Positions 46,793 through 54,120 of a DNA stretch of 64,000 nt are shown here, piece by piece (within the stretch, counting starts at the first letter, position 1; each line of letters begins with the position of its first letter). A program made the position numbers and the translations under genes. The DNA is taken from contig NZ_KI911784.1 in the NCBI RefSeq assembly GCF_000516515.1, positions 1,178,001 through 1,242,000 on the forward strand, given 5' to 3'. The notes under the pieces were generated by a model. The model did no database searches, was not told where the DNA came from, and was given only the letters and a program-made list of their open reading frames with translations. The DNA comes from Chloroflexus sp. Y-396-1. GTDB lineage: Bacteria; Chloroflexota; Chloroflexia; Chloroflexales; Chloroflexaceae.

Positions 46793-46915
46793 ATGAACGA
46801 TACAACGGTTGGTCGGTGTCGTATGCCACTCCTATCACACCTAGCTGACCGCACGATGTCCAGAAATAGTAAGGGGCCGGGACCGTGGGCACTTAAGCGT
46901 GAGAAGTCCGGCTGA
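46793..46915 (+). CDS. Possible 40-residue leader peptide
   Basis: A short frame (MNDTTVGRCRMPLLSHLADR...) begins 15 nt after dyad 2 with AAAGG 9 nt upstream of ATG. The layout dyad-GAAAGG-AAT-ATG is the same as for the next ORF (46974), which is the main support. The peptide is basic and resembles nothing known; it may be a leader or not translated. Confidence 0.3.
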   Translation: MNDTTVGRCRMPLLSHLADRTMSRNSKGPGPWALKREKSG

Positions 46916-46941
46916 CCATGATTATTTTTTGTCGTTATTTT

Positions 46942-46958
46942 TACTATACACTGTAGTA
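46942..46958. promoter_or_regulatory. Operator dyad 3, TACTATA-CAC-TGTAGTA
   Basis: The third copy, with 6 of 7 base pairs kept, followed as in copy 2 by GAAAGG and an ATG. It overlaps a possible -10 (TACTAT/TATACA) just upstream of the small ORF and the CHAT gene. Confidence 0.65.
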
Positions 46959-46973
46959 GAAAGGAAATCGTTC

Positions 46974-47165
46974 ATGACCCTCTCAAGCCGATCCGTTCTC
47001 TATTCGCCGGTGAGCCGACCAACTGCCAGCGCCGCGATTGCCCGTCAGCGCTTACACCGAACGTTGCAACTTGATCGGCGCGCTACCCATGACCACCGTA
47101 TGGATCAGCAGTTGCTGAGTGCGCTGCTGGGCACGGAAGTAGCTCATTCATCGCGTCAGGAATGA
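46974..47165 (+). CDS. 63-residue protein coupled to the CHAT peptidase
   Basis: A short basic protein (MTLSSRSVLYSPVSRPTASAAIARQRLHRTLQLD...) rich in Arg, Ser and His with no TM segment. AAAGGAA precedes its ATG, and its TGA overlaps the ATG of the CHAT gene (ATGA), so translation is coupled. An in-frame ATG at 46899 lies upstream of dyad 3. The role is unknown; it may be a small partner or inhibitor of the peptidase, which is speculation. Confidence 0.5.
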   Translation: MTLSSRSVLYSPVSRPTASAAIARQRLHRTLQLDRRATHDHRMDQQLLSALLGTEVAHSSRQE

Positions 47166-48673
47166 AACGCGCACCGCTTATCATCGGTTACGCTGTGGCG
47201 AACACAATGGCTGAATGGTGGTTCGCGACCAGGATGTACACCGATCTGTTCAGGTTGTTGTTGCTCTGGTTGTGTTTCGGGTGGCAGGTAGCGGTAATCA
47301 CCTTCAGCCCGCTCTCCCTTTTGCTCATGACCTTGATTCGGCGATTGCTACGTATGAGATCAACATACCAGCCCGTCATACTTTCAATCGATTTCAGTTC
47401 GTATCAGCGCGGGTTCTTTGTGCGCTGGGAGGCCAGCGAGGTGATCGATATTACCCAGAGCCAAATGCCAATGCCGATTGCTGAAGCCGATCTTCCCCTA
47501 GTGCTACGAGCGCTTGATGTGCTGCAAGACCCAGCATACCCTCATCCGTGGACAGCAGCACAGGAAGCGGTGTTTACGTTTACCCAGAGCGAACAGGATC
47601 GCCTACGCGAACTCGATTTCTGGGCCGATGATCAGCGCGTTCCACCCGACTTACCACGCCGGGTAGGACGACGTCTCTTTCGGGCACTGACGCATGATAA
47701 ACGTGGTGCCGAAGCACTGAAGATTGTCCGAGCATATGCGCTGGCAGTTGACCGTCCGTTGCTTATTTCTTGCCACTTTAATGCCCATGCACCGGCTGAT
47801 GTAGCGCTGGCTTCGCTGCCGTGGGAGCTGCTTTGGGCTGATGAGCCAACACCGCTTCTGGCCGAAAGACGGCTGGCTGCCACGATCGAGCGACGGCTGA
47901 AGCATACCGGTCCACCACCGGTACCGGCGCCGGGTCGTGGTGCGTTGCGCATTTTGGCGCTTTCGCCACAGGCCGGTATTCCCCCCGAACTGCGCCAGAT
48001 CGAGCGGAGCGCTCGGATGCATGCCCTGCAACCGCTCCTCGAACGACAATTGGCCGAACTCCGTGAGTTGAGACCTGTTTCACGCCGCGAGCTAGAACGG
48101 GTCGTTCGGGAATGGTCGCCAGACGTGATTCATTACTACGGTCACGGAAGATACGAACAGGGAAGTGGGGCACTGTTGCTCGATAGTGAGTATGGCGGGG
48201 AAGAGTGGATACCGTCTGGAGCATTAGCTGCTGCCTTTGGTGGGGTGCAGATGGTTATGTTGCATGCCTGTCAGGGAGCAATGACGACTCCAGGCACACC
48301 TCTGCTCGGCAGTGTAGCCCCTGCACTCAGTCTGGCCGGGGTACCGGTCGTGATCGGTATGCAGTTTACCATTCGTGCCGATGCGGCAACCCGCATTGCC
48401 AGCATTGTGTACGCTGGGCTAGCCCAGGGGCGTAGCGTGCAGGAAGCGCTGACGGCGGCCCGCATCGCATTGTACGTCAGTGAGACGGATCAGGTGTCGT
48501 GGTTTGTACCAGCACTATACGTGCGTAGTCGAAGTCAAGGGCCAATCTATCTACGAGCACCGAGTGACCAACCTCCAGCATTAACGCTGGGCACCCACCA
48601 AATACCACGCATTCGCCGCCTGCGTATTCAGGAAGAGTGGGTGCGCCAACGCCGTCATCATCGTAGTGAATGA
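47162..48673 (+). CDS. Membrane-anchored CHAT-domain cysteine peptidase
   Basis: 503 residues. Two hydrophobic helices (about 28-60) anchor the protein; a 90-residue linker leads to a CHAT (caspase-like) domain from about 185 to 475. The dyad is clear: H328 in DVIHYYGHG and C370 in VMLHACQGA. LASLPWELLWADEPTPLLAERRL and PVVIGMQFTI are typical CHAT strands. CHAT peptidases cleave selected proteins in programmed death and defence, and bacterial gasdermins are often activated by such neighbours. It precedes the amidase, FtsZ-like and gasdermin-like genes on the same strand (next gap 19 nt). I infer that the gasdermin-like protein is its target. Confidence 0.85.
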   Translation: MKRAPLIIGYAVANTMAEWWFATRMYTDLFRLLLLWLCFGWQVAVITFSPLSLLLMTLIRRLLRMRSTYQPVILSIDFSSYQRGFFVRWEASEVIDITQSQMPMPIAEADLPLVLRALDVLQDPAYPHPWTAAQEAVFTFTQSEQDRLRELDFWADDQRVPPDLPRRVGRRLFRALTHDKRGAEALKIVRAYALAVDRPLLISCHFNAHAPADVALASLPWELLWADEPTPLLAERRLAATIERRLKHTGPPPVPAPGRGALRILALSPQAGIPPELRQIERSARMHALQPLLERQLAELRELRPVSRRELERVVREWSPDVIHYYGHGRYEQGSGALLLDSEYGGEEWIPSGALAAAFGGVQMVMLHACQGAMTTPGTPLLGSVAPALSLAGVPVVIGMQFTIRADAATRIASIVYAGLAQGRSVQEALTAARIALYVSETDQVSWFVPALYVRSRSQGPIYLRAPSDQPPALTLGTHQIPRIRRLRIQEEWVRQRRHHRSE

Positions 48674-48692
48674 TAGATAGTTCAGGTGAATC

Positions 48693-50600
48693 ATGTATCA
48701 GATTGAGTGGATTGGGATGATTCGCAATCATTTCAAACCGGGTACCCCGGATCGCATCCGCATGATCGTGTTACACGCAACCGCCGGTACCTATCCTGGC
48801 GATCTGAAGTGGTTGCGTCAGGGTGGCGCACCGGGGCGCGAAGTTTCGGTTCATTACTATATCAATAAAAGCGGTCAAATCTTCCAACTGGTTGCCGATC
48901 AAGATATTGCCTGGCATGCCGGTAGGAGCCGTTGGGAGGTTGATGGACGCATGGTTACCAATTGTAACGAGGTGTCACTAGGGATCGAGTTAGAAAACCG
49001 CAATGACGGACGCGATCCCTACCCACCTGAACAGTACGCAGCAGCATGCTGGCTGACTCGCGAGCTAGCGCAGAAGTATCAGATTCCGCCGCATCAGGTA
49101 GTACGCCACCTTGACATCTCGCCTGGTCGGAAGACCGATCCGGCTGGGTTTCCCTGGCAACGCTTTCTTGCCGAGGTCTTCGCCGATCTCCCTGTTCAGC
49201 CAGCGTTACCGCCAGCCGAACAGTTGCGACAACACATGCTCGATGTTGCATACCGAGCCGCCGGCAGTGGCCTTCCTGCCAACTGGCCCTTCTTTACCGT
49301 AGCTCGCACGACCAATCTGGGAATGCCGGTAACTTCATTGGTGACCCGTCCACCAGCGCCACGGCCAGCATCGGCGCCTGATGATCGCGAACGGGTTCTG
49401 TCACTCCCTGATGGAACGCGCTATGTGGTTGAAGTGTACGCACGTGATGCACTGTTTGCTGCCGTCGGCTCGGATGATACGCTCCACGCCAATGAGCCGA
49501 TTCGACGGTTAAGCGATATTCCGGCCAGTCCACAACGTCTGACCTTGCTTGAAGCTATCTTCCGGGCGGCTGATCCGATCAATGGCTTCCAGCCAGGTTG
49601 GGCATTCCACCAATATTTTCTCGCTCATGTCAATGAGCTTGGGATGCCAATCAGTCACAATCATCGGCTGACACTGGCTCCAGGCTGGAACGTCGCCTGC
49701 CAGCATTTTGCGCTTGATAGTCTTTGCTCACCGGTTGGTCAATGGCAAGTTATCTACCGCCTCAGTGAGATCCGGCGCGCCGCAGCGGGTGAAACATGGC
49801 TCGCCGGTATGAGCCGTGATCGGGCAGCACAATTAGCGCAACTCTTACTCAATGACCTCTTTGCCATTCGTACTGGTCGCCGGTATCAGGCAGACGCGGC
49901 ACTGGTACGCTATGCACTCGATGAGGAATTAGGCGCACCACTTGGTCAAGCCGAAACGACCCTCATCGATGGTGTACCAATTGCACTGATGCCCTTTGCG
50001 CTCGATGTGGTTGCCTGTCGGTTGCCAACCCCTGATTGGCCGCTCGACCGACCACTACCGCCTGGCCATCCTTTTGGCCGGTTGACAACCCTGCTTAGCC
50101 CGCGTCGTTGGCACAATACTGGTATTGTACGCCTGTCGCGGCTGAACGATCAATTTCGTTCACTGCCAGCCATCAGGAACCAGCCTATCCTGGGGCCGAT
50201 TCTTCAGCATCGACCACTGATTGATGTCAGTTTGTTTGCCGGTGATGGCGAGTTGCGACGACGTGCAATCGATACCATTCTGGTTGTATCTGCACCAGGG
50301 CCTGCGAGCATGTCACTGTTCGATGCTCACAACGAGGCGCGCTGGCATTACTACATCGATCATACCGGAACCATCTTCCGATTACGGAATGAACGCTATG
50401 TCGCACGTGCTGCGCGTGGCATTGGATTACCTGCTGAACAGCTCGACCAGCGAGCACTAGTGATTGCCGTCGAAGGATCACTTGAACACGCTCCACCTGG
50501 CTTGCGTCAGGTAGTACGTACATTTGTACGATGGCTCCGACGCCATTTTCAGATCGGTCATGATCGCGTGCGAGCAGGTGAACTGATGTATGAACTTTAG
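48693..50600 (+). CDS. Tandem Amidase_2/PGRP-fold protein
   Basis: 635 residues. The N-terminal domain (about 20-170) is an N-acetylmuramoyl-L-alanine amidase/PGRP fold with likely zinc ligands H28 (VLHATAG), H139 (VVRHLDISPG) and D149 (KTDPAGFPW). The middle has two or three repeats of a 'LGMP(V/I)S...W' module. The C-terminal 110 residues repeat the amidase fold (HYYIDHTGTIFRLRNERYVARAARGIGL against HYYINKSGQIFQLVADQDIAWHAG) but the first His is Ser. There is no signal peptide, so it should be cytoplasmic unless released by lysis. CAGGTG precedes ATG. The position 19 nt after the CHAT stop argues for one operon. Confidence 0.83.
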   Translation: MYQIEWIGMIRNHFKPGTPDRIRMIVLHATAGTYPGDLKWLRQGGAPGREVSVHYYINKSGQIFQLVADQDIAWHAGRSRWEVDGRMVTNCNEVSLGIELENRNDGRDPYPPEQYAAACWLTRELAQKYQIPPHQVVRHLDISPGRKTDPAGFPWQRFLAEVFADLPVQPALPPAEQLRQHMLDVAYRAAGSGLPANWPFFTVARTTNLGMPVTSLVTRPPAPRPASAPDDRERVLSLPDGTRYVVEVYARDALFAAVGSDDTLHANEPIRRLSDIPASPQRLTLLEAIFRAADPINGFQPGWAFHQYFLAHVNELGMPISHNHRLTLAPGWNVACQHFALDSLCSPVGQWQVIYRLSEIRRAAAGETWLAGMSRDRAAQLAQLLLNDLFAIRTGRRYQADAALVRYALDEELGAPLGQAETTLIDGVPIALMPFALDVVACRLPTPDWPLDRPLPPGHPFGRLTTLLSPRRWHNTGIVRLSRLNDQFRSLPAIRNQPILGPILQHRPLIDVSLFAGDGELRRRAIDTILVVSAPGPASMSLFDAHNEARWHYYIDHTGTIFRLRNERYVARAARGIGLPAEQLDQRALVIAVEGSLEHAPPGLRQVVRTFVRWLRRHFQIGHDRVRAGELMYEL

Positions 50601-50708
50601 TATGAGTTTGAGAACTCCATTCCTAGCAACAGTACCCTTCTATTCCTACACTGGGAGCATAGAGAGCTGGGTGAAAACGAGGATGTCTGCCGTGCTGTCT
50701 GCAAATTA

Positions 50709-50746
50709 AGAGCCTGATCAGAAATCCAGATTTGTGATCTGGCTCT
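50709..50746. repeat. Strong hairpin between the amidase and FtsZ-like genes
   Basis: AGAGCCTGATCA pairs with TGATCTGGCTCT (one mismatch) and the loop adds AAATC/GATTT pairing. It may dampen transcription between the two halves of the operon or be a solo repeat; the AGAGCCTGATC end resembles dispersed ends at 15656 and 22088. Confidence 0.55.
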
Positions 50747-50795
50747 AAGAGATCGGCTCTTGCTAGCGCTGGTCGCCAAAAATACAGGGGTGTCT

Positions 50796-51872
50796 ATGCA
50801 GCCAACAACACTTCCGTTTCACTCCCGCGTCCCGATCACTATCAAGCTGATCGGGTTGGGCGGATGTGGCGGAAATCTGGTCAGTACGTTGAAGCTCCAA
50901 ACCGAGCGGGTCGATCTGATCGTTGCAAATACCGATCACCAAGACCTGGCCGGTCGCACAAATGTGCCCACGCGCATCTTGTTGGGGCCACAATACACTG
51001 CCGGTAAAGGTGCGGGCGGACGACCTGAAGTCGGCGCAGCCGCGACGGCAGAAAGCGAGTCGACGCTGGCGAAGGTGTTAAGCGGCGCCGATCTGGTTGT
51101 GATCGTTGCCGGTATGGGTGGAGGTACCGGTACTGGCGCTGCACCGGTTGTTGCCCGACTTGCCCGCCAGCTCGGTGCGCTCACCCTGGCTTTTGTCACG
51201 ATGCCATTTTCCGTTGAAAAGGGTCAGCGCAGTCGAACCGCTGAACAGGGATTGACGACGCTGACCAGAGAAGCTGATGCAGTCGTGGTTGTCTCCAACC
51301 AAAAAATTCTCAATGTTGTTGATCCACGCACAACGCTATCCGTTGCACTAACCTATAGCAACACCATTCTAGGAGCAGCGATCAGTGGTGTTGTTGATCA
51401 ACTTTCCTTACCGTCACTCATGCAACTCGATTTTTCGCATGTACGGCAAACGCTCAGTAATGCCGGACAAACCATGCTTGGTATCGGCAGCGCCTCGGGG
51501 AGCGATGCCGCACAACGTGCAATGCAGCACGCACTCAAATGCGACCTCCTGGAAGGGAATCTATTGAAGGCCCGTCGGGTCTTTGTGTCAATTATTGGTG
51601 GGAGTCAGCTTGGTTTGATCGATGTCCAGCAAGCGATCGAGCAGATACATCGCACGATCAGCAACGAGATTGATCCAGTTATCGGGGTTGCAACCTCACC
51701 TCACCCTGCCCACCGTGATCGTGTGCGGGTGACTCTGATTGCCAGCGAAGTCGAATCGTTTCGCCAACCATTACGCTCAGCACGCTCTGCAAACATCGTA
51801 TCTGCATCGAACCATCTGTACCCTGACGATCTGCCACCTTTCTTGAAATTACACCATCGAGGTAGTCTATGA
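50796..51872 (+). CDS. FtsZ paralogue with altered catalytic T7 loop
   Basis: A 358-residue tubulin/FtsZ-family GTPase. The nucleotide loop is intact (GLGGCGGN at 20-27; GGGTGTGA at 108-115) and the C-terminal domain is FtsZ-like (QTMLGIGSASGSDAAQRAMQHAL; GARR/GG...IRV-type strands). The T7 loop reads Q210-L-D212-F-S-H215 in place of NxDFAD: the second Asp is His, so hydrolysis in a polymer may be slowed. The tail YPDDLPPFLKLHH resembles the conserved FtsZ C-terminal peptide that binds FtsA/SepF. AGGGG precedes ATG 50796. Its stop overlaps the gasdermin-like ATG (ATGA). It is probably not the housekeeping FtsZ. Confidence 0.85.
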   Translation: MQPTTLPFHSRVPITIKLIGLGGCGGNLVSTLKLQTERVDLIVANTDHQDLAGRTNVPTRILLGPQYTAGKGAGGRPEVGAAATAESESTLAKVLSGADLVVIVAGMGGGTGTGAAPVVARLARQLGALTLAFVTMPFSVEKGQRSRTAEQGLTTLTREADAVVVVSNQKILNVVDPRTTLSVALTYSNTILGAAISGVVDQLSLPSLMQLDFSHVRQTLSNAGQTMLGIGSASGSDAAQRAMQHALKCDLLEGNLLKARRVFVSIIGGSQLGLIDVQQAIEQIHRTISNEIDPVIGVATSPHPAHRDRVRVTLIASEVESFRQPLRSARSANIVSASNHLYPDDLPPFLKLHHRGSL

Positions 51873-52759
51873 TGCTTCACCTCTGCACCAATGATCCACT
51901 CGTTACGCTAGTGTACGATCTGTTTGGCGCGAATGCCGTGCGGGTTCCTGATGCTCGCATCCGTCCGTTGTCAGTTGTTGTGCATCGAAATGGACGAAGC
52001 ATCTTCCGTGGTTCATTGTTGCCACTGCTGACCGACTCCAGCCCTCTGAGTGTGCAACCTGCTGTGTCACAGCTCATTGATGTCAGTGGTCGGCGCTCGC
52101 GTCGGGTCAGTCTTGATCTCGGTATCCACATTCTGCGCGGTTTCTTGTACGGCTTTGGGCTGCCGACCGCTAACCTGTCTACCTCGCTCCAGGGTGTGTC
52201 TACCGTCGCGTTTTCGTTCCCAACGGCAATGCGGGTTGCCTACGATGTCAATGCGTTAGGTTGGGCATTAGCCGGTCGGGCAATTGACCGCACCAATCCG
52301 GCAGCAGCAATTCTCTTCGAGCAAACGCCGTATGAATTGTTGTTGATCGATTCAGTCCTGACCAGTCGTCATATCACAATTACCCTCAGCGGTACGAAGG
52401 GGCAGCGCCTGAACGTCGATATCGATGCGTTACGCCAGATGATCAGCGATCTCGGTGGTCAGATTGGTATCACCGGTGATTCTGAGCTTGAAATGACCCT
52501 TGCCAGCCCACACGATCTGACCTTCGCCTTTTCGTGTGTCCGTCTCTTCTTCAACGATGAGGGGTTTATCACGACGATGCCACCCGACCTGAACCGTCGA
52601 GTGTTAGGGAGCACCCATGGAACGACGGTGCGTTACAGCCCCGACCGGGTACTCCTCAGCGAGCGACCAGGATTGTTGATGTGGGATCGGTTGGAAGAAC
52701 ATCAGCGAAGGCCAGCCATTGCTACACCCCAGCGAACGCCCATGAATGAAGCAGTATGA
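51869..52759 (+). CDS. Bacterial gasdermin-like pore-forming protein
   Basis: 296 residues that resemble bacterial gasdermins (bGSDM) in order and pattern: VRVPDARIRPLSVV (24-37); a segment ending SLLPLL; DVSGRRSRRVSLDLGIHILRGFLYGFG (71-97); VAFSFPTAMRVAYDVNALGWAL; NPAAAILF (143-150); and the central YELLLIDSVLTSRHITITLSGTKGQRLNVDIDALR (155-189). A Cys near the N-terminus (C6) fits the lipid-modified Cys of the family. The last 65 residues form a candidate autoinhibitory tail for cleavage by the CHAT peptidase. Known bGSDMs open large membrane pores after protease cleavage and kill infected cells. The start overlaps the FtsZ-like stop, so the two are made together. Identification is by eye. 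Confidence 0.68.
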   Translation: MMLHLCTNDPLVTLVYDLFGANAVRVPDARIRPLSVVVHRNGRSIFRGSLLPLLTDSSPLSVQPAVSQLIDVSGRRSRRVSLDLGIHILRGFLYGFGLPTANLSTSLQGVSTVAFSFPTAMRVAYDVNALGWALAGRAIDRTNPAAAILFEQTPYELLLIDSVLTSRHITITLSGTKGQRLNVDIDALRQMISDLGGQIGITGDSELEMTLASPHDLTFAFSCVRLFFNDEGFITTMPPDLNRRVLGSTHGTTVRYSPDRVLLSERPGLLMWDRLEEHQRRPAIATPQRTPMNEAV

Positions 52760-52760
52760 A

Positions 52761-52783
52761 GGGGCGGGCGGCAAACCTGCCCC
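52761..52783 (+). terminator. Terminator hairpin of the gasdermin operon
   Basis: GGGGCGGG pairs with CCTGCCCC (one wobble) over CGGCAAA-type loop, starting 2 nt after the stop. It has only a weak T-rich tail (GTTCC) but the position is ideal. Confidence 0.5.
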
Positions 52784-52834
52784 GTTCCACTATCCGGTAC
52801 ACTTCACCAACACCAGCATATCGTCTTTCAGACA

Positions 52835-54070
52835 TTACCCGTTAGCAAGCTCACGCAATACGGCGAGGAAACGATCTACTTCTTCGGCAGTGTTATAGTG
52901 AACCAGCCCTACTCGCACCATACCGCCGATTGGCTCTACCCCCAAACGTTCGCTTAAACTCAGGGCGTAGTAATTTCCATCCCACACAAATATTCCCCGC
53001 TCGGCCAGGGCAGTGGCAACCGCTCGTGGTGATAGATGAGCTAGTCGGAACGAGACAGTGGGGGTGCGCCAGGCAAAACGTTCCGGCTCACGAATGCCGT
53101 AAAAGGTCAGACCGGGAATCGCAAGCATCCCCTCAATTAACTGCACAGCTAGCGTTCGCTCGTAGGCTGCAATCTGCTGCATTGCTGTGGTCAAGGCAGC
53201 ACGGCGATCAGGTGCTGGCTGCCCTAGGCTGGCCAGATAGTCGATGGCTGCAATCACACCGGCCAGCCCCTCGTGATTTTGCGTGCCGGTCATCCAACGC
53301 TCAGGAACTGTATCGGCAGCCGGACGAACCTTGTATGGCTGGAAGCGTTGCAGGTGCTCTCGTTTGCCGTAGATCACCCCTACATGCGGGCCAAAGAATT
53401 TGTACACGCTACAGGCTAGAAAGTCGCAATCGAGTGCCTTAACATCGATCAAGCCATGGGGCGCATAGTGAACGGCATCAACAAACACCAGCGCCCCAAC
53501 CTGATGCGCCCACTCAACGATCCGGGGAATGTCATTGATTGTTCCCACAGCATTCGAGGCATAGCCAACCGCAACCAGGCGGGTCCGCGGACCAATCAAG
53601 GCTGCCAGATTGTCCATGTCGAGGGTACAATCTTCGGTGTCGATGTCTACCTCGCGAATCACTACACCGCGTTCACTCAGTGCTCGCCATGGAGCGACGT
53701 TAGCATCGTGATCAAGGCGGGTGACAATAATTTCATCACCAGCCTGCAATTCACGACCAATCGCCCGACTCAGGGCAAAGGTGAGCGAGGTCATGTTTTG
53801 TCCGAAGAAGACTTCATCGGGAGCGCAGCCCAGCAGATCTGCTATCGCGGCATGGGCATCGGCGATCACTGCATCAGTTCGTTGACTAGTGATAAACGCA
53901 CCGTGCGTATTGGCATTGCTGTGTGTCAGGTAATCGGCAATCGCCGTGATAACCGATTGGGGTACTTGCGTTCCACCAGGACCATCGAAGAACACGGCTG
54001 GCCGACCGGCAACTTTCTGCGCTAACGCCGGAAAGAGGGGGCGGATCGTCATTGGGTTGAATGGCTGCAT
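52835..54070 (-). CDS. Class V aminotransferase, cysteine desulfurase-like (TIGR01976 type)
   Basis: A 411-residue PLP enzyme of the SufS/Csd group. The PLP Lys is in ACSVYKFFGPHVG (about 226), with DAVHYAPHG as the cofactor Asp-x-x-His region and GPGGTQVP at the N-terminus. The family cleaves cysteine-like substrates or their relatives; the desulfurase-like proteins differ from true IscS/SufS in the active Cys loop, which I could not locate with confidence. GGGAG is 7 nt before ATG. Convergent with the gasdermin operon; no suf genes are near. Confidence 0.85.
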   Translation of the reverse strand: MQPFNPMTIRPLFPALAQKVAGRPAVFFDGPGGTQVPQSVITAIADYLTHSNANTHGAFITSQRTDAVIADAHAAIADLLGCAPDEVFFGQNMTSLTFALSRAIGRELQAGDEIIVTRLDHDANVAPWRALSERGVVIREVDIDTEDCTLDMDNLAALIGPRTRLVAVGYASNAVGTINDIPRIVEWAHQVGALVFVDAVHYAPHGLIDVKALDCDFLACSVYKFFGPHVGVIYGKREHLQRFQPYKVRPAADTVPERWMTGTQNHEGLAGVIAAIDYLASLGQPAPDRRAALTTAMQQIAAYERTLAVQLIEGMLAIPGLTFYGIREPERFAWRTPTVSFRLAHLSPRAVATALAERGIFVWDGNYYALSLSERLGVEPIGGMVRVGLVHYNTAEEVDRFLAVLRELANG

Positions 54071-54120
54071 AATAGTCTCCCTTATACGAAACGAGTCTAC
54101 TCATTTAGAAACGATGAAGA

